Shown here: in pieces, positions 1-7,100 of the stretch
How the letters are laid out: the number at the start of each line of letters is the position of its first letter
How positions within the stretch are numbered: position 1 is the first letter of the stretch
Source: Paenibacillus tyrphae
GTDB lineage: Bacteria; Bacillota; Bacilli; Paenibacillales; NBRC-103111
Length of the DNA stretch: 64,000 bases
NCBI RefSeq assembly: GCF_024158745.1
Contig: NZ_JAMZAW010000001.1
Span: 124,001-188,000, forward strand
Reading direction: 5' to 3'
Made by a program: the position numbers and the translations under genes
The notes under the pieces: generated by a model
Told to the model about the DNA's origin: nothing
Database searches by the model: none
Seen by the model: only the letters and a program-made list of their open reading frames with translations

Positions 1-1
1 T

Positions 2-172
2 CTTACTTTTAAATTTTTCGAAAACGGATCGATGATCATTATCGACAACCATACCGAGCTACAAGTTCCTCTCAGCAGCCTGAGTGGAGCGGCATGCGAG
101 TTTTACGCCCAGCAGCGGATCAAAATGATCAAAGCCAAGCTTAGAAATCAGAAAATTACGGAAGCTTCCTAA
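2..172 (+). CDS. Hypothetical protein, C-terminal fragment (5' end outside window)
   Basis: An open frame enters from the left edge and ends at TAA 170-172, giving the last 56 residues of a protein. The tail reads ...MIIIDNHTELQVPL... then a basic helical end (RIKMIKAKLRNQ). I recognise no family. An imperfect hairpin (arms about 191-197 and 231-238, AAGTCCG/CGGACCTT) follows and could be its terminator, but it has only a short T tract. Whether this is a full gene end or a remnant cannot be judged from 57 codons. Confidence 0.4.
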   Translation, partial: LTFKFFENGSMIIIDNHTELQVPLSSLSGAACEFYAQQRIKMIKAKLRNQKITEAS

Positions 173-277
173 ACAAAGATTAAAATACAAAAGTCCGCGC
201 AGTCTCCGGGGTTGTCCCTTCGTTCCGCAACGGACCTTTACGCTAATTATTTTGTAACGTATTATGCTTGTACTAAG

Positions 278-1516
278 TTATTCTGCAAAGGCTTTTAGCA
301 CGATGACCGCATTGTGTCCGCCGAATCCGAAGGAATTCGATATGCCAATCTTCAGTTTGGCTTGACGCGCTTCATTCGGTACGTAGTCCAAATCGCAATC
401 CGGGTCCGGCTGCTCCAGATTAATCGTCGGAGGAATGATTCCCTGCTCCAGGCTCTTGGCCAGAGCAATAGCTTCTACCCCGCCGCACGCTCCCAGCATG
501 TGACCGGTCATGGACTTATTGGCGGTTACCGGAATCCGGTAGGCATGCTCGCCGAACAACTTCTTGATCGCCATCGTTTCGGACTTGTCCCCCAGTTCCG
601 TACTCGTCGCGTGAGCGCTGATAACATCCACTTCCTCCGGGTTCACAGCGGCTTCACGAAGCGCCGATTTCATGGCCTGGTAAGCCCCGATCCCCTCCGG
701 ATGGGTGGCGACGATGTGATAAGCATCGGAACTGGCTCCGTAACCGATCACCTCAGCGTAAATTCGAGCGTTCCGACGCTGTGCATGGGAGAGCGATTCC
801 AGTACCACAATGCCCGCCCCCTCGGACATAACGAATCCGTCCCGTCCTGCATCGAACGGACGGCTTGCTCTGGCAGGCTCGTCGTTTCGGCCGGACAAAG
901 CGGTCGCGTTACCGAAGCTGGCAAGCGATATTTCCGTCACGGCGGCTTCCGCACCGCCGGCAATGATCGCGTCCGCGCCGCCCCCCCGAATTAACCGGAA
1001 TGCTTCGCCGATGGCCGTATTTCCTATGGAGCATGCGGTTACCGGAGACAGAGTTGGGCCCAGAGCTCCGTATTTTATGCTGATCATCGCTGCAGCCATG
1101 TTCGATATCATCATCGGTACCAGCGTCGGACTGACCCGCTCCGGTCCCCGATCACGGAGAATACCGTCCTGTTCGAGCAGCGTTTGAATGCCTCCGATGC
1201 CCGATCCTACATATACGCCTAGTCTTTCCCGATCGATTTCGTCAAGCGATAACCCTGAATCCTCCAACGCCTGCTCCGCGGCAGCCAAAGCAAACTGACA
1301 AAACCGATCCATCCGCCGCGCTTCTTTGCGGCCGAACCGGGCATCCGCGTCAAATTCCCGGACAACCCCCGCGATTTTCGTTTTAAAGCGGGACGTGTCA
1401 AAAGTATTGATCCGGCTTATCCCCGATTCCCCCCGGCACAAACGATTCCAAAAAGTTTCCACTTCATGCCCAAGCGGCGAGATAATGCCCGTCCCCGTTA
1501 ACACGACTCGTTCCAT
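278..1516 (-). CDS. fabF: Beta-ketoacyl-ACP synthase II (FabF-type)
   Basis: Condensing enzyme of type II fatty acid synthesis: decarboxylative condensation of malonyl-ACP with an acyl-ACP in the cytoplasm. At 412 residues it has the normal family length. The thiolase-fold triad is visible: Cys162 in VTACSIGNTAIGEAF, His near 300 in SAHATSTELGD, and His near 338 in NKSMTGHMLGACGG. ATG start with an upstream GGGAGG-like site. It stands alone rather than beside acpP/fabH/plsX, so it is probably a second, specialised FabF paralogue. It is divergent from an MmyB-like regulator. Assignment to FabF rather than FabB follows from length and motif context. Confidence 0.9.
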   Translation of the reverse strand: MERVVLTGTGIISPLGHEVETFWNRLCRGESGISRINTFDTSRFKTKIAGVVREFDADARFGRKEARRMDRFCQFALAAAEQALEDSGLSLDEIDRERLGVYVGSGIGGIQTLLEQDGILRDRGPERVSPTLVPMMISNMAAAMISIKYGALGPTLSPVTACSIGNTAIGEAFRLIRGGGADAIIAGGAEAAVTEISLASFGNATALSGRNDEPARASRPFDAGRDGFVMSEGAGIVVLESLSHAQRRNARIYAEVIGYGASSDAYHIVATHPEGIGAYQAMKSALREAAVNPEEVDVISAHATSTELGDKSETMAIKKLFGEHAYRIPVTANKSMTGHMLGACGGVEAIALAKSLEQGIIPPTINLEQPDPDCDLDYVPNEARQAKLKIGISNSFGFGGHNAVIVLKAFAE

Positions 1517-1574
1517 CGAATTTCCTCCCTTTCGTTCATCGGTTAAGTCCTATGTTGTCACAGTTGTTATCCTA

Positions 1575-1605
1575 TTACAAGTTGCAGTTTATTATAGTAT
1601 AATAA
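1575..1605 (+). promoter_or_regulatory. Sigma-A promoter with overlapping 17-bp palindrome
   Basis: TTACAA (1575-1580), 17-bp spacer, TATAAT (1598-1603) reads toward the XRE/MmyB gene at 1640. The sequence TTATTATAgTATAATAA (1589-1605) is a perfect inverted repeat with 8-bp arms around a central G and covers the -10. It is a natural operator candidate for the adjacent regulator and lies in the shared intergenic region with fabF. Confidence 0.6.
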
Positions 1606-1639
1606 CTACTATGTTAACGAAATTAAAGGCGGAATCGAA

Positions 1640-2503
1640 ATGAATCATCAAACGAGGCTTCAAGCGTTATCGGCTTTTTTGAAGGCACAGCGGGCCAAAG
1701 TGCTCCCGCAAACGGTCGGACTTCCGGTGGGAACCCGCAGGCGCACCCCGGGTTTGAGACGTGAGGAAGTCGCCCAACTTGCCGGGGTCAGCCCCACGTG
1801 GTACACATGGCTTGAGCAAGGACGGGATATCAAAGTATCCAAATCGGTACTGGACTGCGTCGCCGCCGCCCTGCAATTAACGGTAGACGAGCGGAAATAT
1901 TTGTTTTCGCTTGCTCTGGAAACCGGGGCAGGCACCCATACACTAATAGAAGATCTGCCTGAGATCAGCCCTTCGCTGCGAAGAATTTTGCAGGAGCTGC
2001 GCTTTTGTCCGACCATTATCTCTGACCGCCGCTGCCATATTGTCGGCTGGAACGAAGCGGCTTCCCATGTGTTTCTCGACTTCCAACATATTCCAGTAGA
2101 ACAGCGGAATATGATCCGGCTGCTGTTTACACAAAAAGAATTCCAACGGCTCGCCGTCAACTGGGAACATTTTGTCCGTGGTTTTCTCGCTATTTTCCGG
2201 GCGTATTACGGGCAATATGTTGAGGACGAATGGTACGAGCGATTTCTTGCGGAGATGAAGGAGGTTCACCCGGATTTCGACCGGCTGTGGGAGCAAAGCG
2301 AGGTCAGCTCAGCCCCGGAGGTGTTAATCGAATTCAGACATGCCAAAGCGGGCAAGATGCTGTTTCACCTCACCTCGCTGCAGGTTCAAGGGAGCTCCGA
2401 CCTGCGATGCAGCATATATACTCCTGCGCCCGACTCCTCAACGGAATCGAAGCTGAAGCAGTTGATGGAACGCAGCTTAAGCACCTCTGATCGTTCGGAT
2501 TGA
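1640..2503 (+). CDS. XRE-family regulator with MmyB-like ligand-binding domain
   Basis: 287-residue transcription regulator. An N-terminal helix-turn-helix (about residues 30-85, RREEVAQLAGVSPTWYTWLE) is followed by the MmyB-type ligand-binding domain (about 105-275), preceded by the linker RRTPGLRREEVAQLAGV that marks this family. Members of the MmyB-LBD family have been reported to hold a fatty acid in the pocket, which fits the divergent fabF gene. Promoter and palindrome lie just upstream, suggesting autoregulation. The gene converges on the FkbM gene; a G/C-rich hairpin (about 2509-2546) without a T tract sits between them. Confidence 0.85.
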   Translation: MNHQTRLQALSAFLKAQRAKVLPQTVGLPVGTRRRTPGLRREEVAQLAGVSPTWYTWLEQGRDIKVSKSVLDCVAAALQLTVDERKYLFSLALETGAGTHTLIEDLPEISPSLRRILQELRFCPTIISDRRCHIVGWNEAASHVFLDFQHIPVEQRNMIRLLFTQKEFQRLAVNWEHFVRGFLAIFRAYYGQYVEDEWYERFLAEMKEVHPDFDRLWEQSEVSSAPEVLIEFRHAKAGKMLFHLTSLQVQGSSDLRCSIYTPAPDSSTESKLKQLMERSLSTSDRSD

Positions 2504-2557
2504 GCCGATCCGGGGGGCGTGAGCATGGTTTCCCACTCGCCGCCCCCCTTCCAAGCC

Positions 2558-3367
2558 TTACTCCTGACATTCCACGGACATCAGGATCGTTTCCGTTTCC
2601 CCGTGGGCGAAAAGCTCGTCGAGGCTCGCTTCTACAGCCAAGCCTTCGTTGGTGATTTTATAGAACCGGGCTGCGAAGCGCTCTTGATAAGTCCCGAGCA
2701 AGCGGCGAAATTCATCCCAATGCCCGCTCAGCATCAGCGGGTTCAGTTCGAAAGCCACTTTGCCGACGGCTTGTCGTCCAAGCAGCGCCTCCATCCCAAG
2801 AAAGGCGTGATACTCCCCTCCTTCAATGTCCATTTTAATAAAATCGATATAATCGAAATTCCCCTCGTTCGCATCCAGCGTCCCCGTCATGACCTCTTCT
2901 TCCTGCATGACATCATTGGCAAAGTAATCAAAATATTGTTCGCCGGGTTTCACCAAAGAGCTTGACCCCGTATACAGCTCGCTGTAGTAAAACGTCTTGG
3001 AGCCAGGTGTATCGGAGATGGCCTTTTGGATCGCTGTTACCCGCTTCTTGGCAAACAGCATATTCATCGCGACGTTGTCCCGCAGCAGTCCATAGTTTTT
3101 CCTGCCCGCTTCGTAAGCTAGAACCTTCCCCTGCTCGCCGACGAGCAGCCCCATCAGAACAGTAAAATAACCGATATTTGCCCCGACATCGATCACCTTG
3201 TGACCCGGTTTCACATTCAGAAGTATGTAGTTGGTCAAAGCAACGTCGAACACCCCGCTGGCTACAAGCTGCGGAGTCAAGCTCACATCGTCGGCAAAGG
3301 AGTAAAGGAGTCCTCCCCACACCGGATAGATCAACATTCGGTTTTTTCCTACAAATATCCCTTTCAT
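2558..3367 (-). CDS. FkbM-family SAM-dependent methyltransferase
   Basis: 269 residues with the FkbM fold: SAM-binding motif I VIDVGANIGYFTVLMG near residue 58, acidic motif LAYEAGRKN, and a central IDFIKMDIEGGEYHAFLG. FkbM enzymes O-methylate natural products and sugars; beside seven glycosyltransferase-type genes, glycan O-methylation is the simplest role here (inference). ATG start is preceded by GGCGGGTGAAG. It lies 111 bp downstream of the DUF6385-type gene on the same strand, probably the same transcript although hairpins lie between. Confidence 0.85.
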   Translation of the reverse strand: MKGIFVGKNRMLIYPVWGGLLYSFADDVSLTPQLVASGVFDVALTNYILLNVKPGHKVIDVGANIGYFTVLMGLLVGEQGKVLAYEAGRKNYGLLRDNVAMNMLFAKKRVTAIQKAISDTPGSKTFYYSELYTGSSSLVKPGEQYFDYFANDVMQEEEVMTGTLDANEGNFDYIDFIKMDIEGGEYHAFLGMEALLGRQAVGKVAFELNPLMLSGHWDEFRRLLGTYQERFAARFYKITNEGLAVEASLDELFAHGETETILMSVECQE

Positions 3368-3478
3368 TCTTCACCCGCCTTTATGCGGCTGGAAAGCACG
3401 CAATCTCGATTCAATCATTATTTATGTTGGGGCCCCCTTAAACAGAACCTTGAACAGGCTCTTTCAAGGGGGTTTCCC

Positions 3479-3994
3479 TTATTCGCCCGGATTGGCGCAG
3501 CGGTAGGTTTGAGCTTGAAAAAACAGTCTGACATGTGCCTCAACATCAGGCGATGGATTGACAAAGGCAAGCCTCGTATACTTTGCAAATCGTTTAGGAA
3601 CGATAATTTGAGTTTCAAAAGGTTTGATGGTTTGAGTGAAATCTTCGAACGTATGCACCCGGTCCGGACTTTCTTCAATTACAAGGTTCAGAGCGGTCTC
3701 GCTCTGGTTCACGACGATAAACGAATACGTCACAAAGATGGATGTATCGAAAAAGGGAGAGCGGACAACGGAATCCGTTATGACCAGGTCAAGTCTGATA
3801 TTTTCGAAGGCAACGCAGGATTCTTCCCGATCGAGTATTTCAAAAAGCTCCTCGAACTCACCGTGATTAAATAAAGGCGTTTCCTCTGGCTGGGGAATCG
3901 GTTCCTTTATGATACGGACCGCTTTTTCGGATACGGATCGCTTTTTGATTCGCTTTACTGCAAGTTTGGGCGAATGGATTCGCTTTTGTCTCAT
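3479..3994 (-). CDS. DUF6385-like protein
   Basis: About 171 residues from ATG 3994, chosen over an upstream in-frame ATG (4021) because GAAAGGAAG lies at proper distance before it. The N-terminus is very basic (MRQKRIHSPKLAVKRIKKR), the rest a beta-rich domain ending in IIVPKRFAKYTRLAFVN and ...VRLFFQAQ. The same order of segments (VLVPQRFLKYTRLSH ... IDVIFNAQ) occurs at the C-terminus of the giant repeat protein transcribed divergently from the same 170-bp intergenic region, so the two share a domain. Function unknown; a linker or capping partner of the repeat protein is possible. Confidence 0.7.
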   Translation of the reverse strand: MRQKRIHSPKLAVKRIKKRSVSEKAVRIIKEPIPQPEETPLFNHGEFEELFEILDREESCVAFENIRLDLVITDSVVRSPFFDTSIFVTYSFIVVNQSETALNLVIEESPDRVHTFEDFTQTIKPFETQIIVPKRFAKYTRLAFVNPSPDVEAHVRLFFQAQTYRCANPGE

Positions 3995-4069
3995 CGGCCA
4001 TCTTCCTTTCGTTGGGTACAACCGCCCTACTTCTTTCTAGTGGAAAAGCACTTTTTCGATTTGTTTCGG

Positions 4070-4078
4070 CATACACTA
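4070..4078 (+). promoter_or_regulatory. Candidate mother-cell (SigE/SigK) -10 element
   Basis: CATACACTA at 4070-4078 fits the SigK -10 pattern CATANNNTA and the SigE -10 pattern CATACANT. The -35 is weak: an AC dinucleotide at 4050-4051 is 18 bp upstream, slightly too far for SigK, and no SigE-like -35 is seen. It is about 90 bp before the giant repeat gene. No good sigma-A promoter is visible in this intergenic region. Tentative. Confidence 0.35.
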
Positions 4079-4165
4079 TTTGTATTCATTTGGGAAAAGC
4101 GGTGCTCTAAGGCAGTCATCTAAATATGTGTTTCGAGACAAAATTGCGGGCTAAGGGTGATTTTA

Positions 4166-7100
4166 TTGCCAAACTTTAATGTATTTAACCTCAACCCCAA
4201 CGACTTGCGCTCGCTGATCTTCGGACAGGATTCGACGGGAACCCCTCGTCCCATCCAAACCGACCCTAGTGGGGCAATTCTCAACATTCCGATTGGCGGA
4301 ACGATCGACGTCATTCAACACGTTACAGCAGCAACGATCGTGGCCGGAACGATTAATGCCATTATCGGGACAATAACCGCAGTCGTCCCGTCTGCAACTG
4401 TAACCGGCGGAACTCTAACGACGATTCAATCCGTACTGGGGGCCACGGTTACCGCGGGCACATTAACCACCGTCGAGTCTGTGCTTGGGGCGACGATTAC
4501 AGCAGGAACATTGACTACTATTGAATCCATACTTGGGGCTACCATTACCGGTGGTACCATTAATGCCATTACCGGGACAATTACAGCAGTCGTACCTTCT
4601 GTTACGATATCGGGCGGAACGATTTCGGTGGTGGAATCCGTTCTTGGCGCGACCATCACAGGCGGGACGGTCAGTACTACCATTCTCGGCGGTACCGTCG
4701 GTGCTACGCTGCTGGGCGGGACTATCGATAATTTGCTCAACGGCACCATCACCAGCGTGCTCGGCGCTACCATCACTGCGGGGACTCTGACCACCGTCAG
4801 CTCTGTGCTTGGAGCTACTATCACCGGCGGGACGCTCAATGCGATTCTGGGAACTCTTACTGCGGTTGTGCCCTCCGTTACCATTTCCGGCGGGACACTG
4901 ACGGCAGTCGAATCTGTGCTTGGAGCTACTATCACTGCCGGAACCCTTAGTGCGACGATCGTAGGGGGCACCGTCAGCGCGACAATCTTAGGCGGTACCG
5001 TCGGTGTTACCCTGCTGGGCGGAACTATCGACAATTTGCTTAACGGCACCATTACCAGTGTACTCGGCGCCACCATCACTGCAGGGACTTTGACTACCGT
5101 TGGCTCTGTGCTGGGAGCGACCATTACGGGTGGTACGCTTAGTGCGATTTTGGGCACCCTTACTGCAATTGTGCCATCTGTCACCATTACCGGTGGGACA
5201 CTGACGGTAGTCCAATCTGTACTTGGGGCTACTATCACCGCAGGAACAATTAGTGCAACGATCGTAGGGGGCACCGTCAGCGCGACAATCTTAGGCGGGA
5301 CTGTCGGTGCTACCCTGCTGGGTGGGACTATCGACAATCTGCTCAACGGCACCATCAGCAGCGTGCTCGGCGCTACCATCACCGCAGGGACCTTGACTAC
5401 TGTTGGTTTTGTCTTGGGAGCTACCATTACAGCAGGCACTATTAGCGCGACGATTCTCGGCGGCGCTGTCGGTGCTACACTTCTTGGTGGGACTATCGAC
5501 AACCTGCTTAACGGCACCATCACTAGCGTACTTGGTGCTACCATCACGGCGGGGACCTTGACTACTGTCGGTTCTGTGCTGGGAGCTACCATTACGTCGG
5601 GGACGATCAGCGCGACGATTCTCGGCGGCGCTGTCAGCGCGACGATCCTCGGGGGAGCGGTCAGTGCTACACTGCTGGGCGGGACTATCGACAACCTGCT
5701 TAACGGCACTATTACTAGCGTGCTTGGCGCTACCATCACTGCTGGGACCTTGACTGCCGTCGGTTCCGTACTAGGCGCTACCGTTACAGCAGGAACTATT
5801 AGCGCGACGATTCTCGGCGGCGCGGTCAGTGCTACACTGCTGGGTGGGACTATCGACAACCTGCTTAGCGGTACCATCACCAACGTGCTTGGTGCTACCA
5901 TCACTGCTGGGACCTTGACGACCGTCGGTTCCGTCTTGGGCGCAACCATTACTGCGGGCACGATCAGTGCTACCATTCTCGGGGGGATCGTCAGCGCGAC
6001 GATTCTGGGCGGGACTATCGATAACCTGCTCAACGGCACCATTACCAGTGTGCTCGGCGCTACTATCACTGCAGGGACCTTGACGACCGTCGGTTCCGTG
6101 CTGGGAGTAACCATCACAACAGGCACGATCAGTGCTACCATTCTCGGGGGGACTGTCAGTGCGACGATCATCGGGGGAGCGGTCGGTGCTACCATCCTTG
6201 GCGGGACTATAGACAACCTGCTTAATGGCACTATCACCAGCGTGCTTGGCGCTACCGTCACTGCGGGTACCTTGACTGCCGTCGGTTCCGTGCTGGGAGC
6301 CACCATTACAGCAGGAACTATTAGCGCGACGATTCTCGGCGGTACCGTAAGTGCTACACTTCTTGGTGGGACTATCGACAATCTGCTTAACGGCACTATC
6401 ACCAGTGTGCTCGGGGCTACCATCACTGCAGGTACCTTAACTACCGTCGGATCCGTGTTGGGAGTCACCATTACAGCAGGAACCATTAGCGCGACGATTC
6501 TCGGCGGCACCGTCAGTGCCACGATCCTCGGCGGGACTATCGACAATCTGCTTAATGGCACCATTACCAGCGTGCTCGGGGCTACCATCACTGCGGGCAC
6601 CTTGACTACTGTAGGCTCTGTACTGGGAGCTACCATTACAGCTGGAACTATTAGCGCCACTATTCTCGGCGGCGCAGTCAGTGCTACACTACTGGGCGGG
6701 ACTATCGACAATCTACTTAACGGCACTATCACTAGCGTGCTTGGGGCTACCATCACTGCGGGGACCTTGACTACTGTAGGCACCGTACTGGGGGCTACCA
6801 TTACAGCTGGAACTATTAGCGCCACTATTCTCGGCGGAACCGTCAGCGCTACGATTCTTGACGGCACCGTCAGTGCAACGCTACTGGGCGGAACTATCGA
6901 TAACCTGCTTAACGGTACCATCACCAGCGTGCTCGGAGCCACCATCACCGCAGGGACCTTAACTACCGTAGGATCTGTGTTGGGCGCAACCATTACTGCT
7001 GGCACGATCAGCGCCACCATTCTCGGGGGGACTGTCAGCGCTACGATTCTTGGTGGTACCGTCAGTACCACGATCCTTGGCGGGACTATCGATAACCTGC

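Noticed and set aside
2504..2557. G/C-rich hairpin between converging regulator and FkbM genes as terminator.
   Set aside because: A stem of G6/C6 type exists but no T tract follows in either direction, so it is mentioned only in the gene entry.
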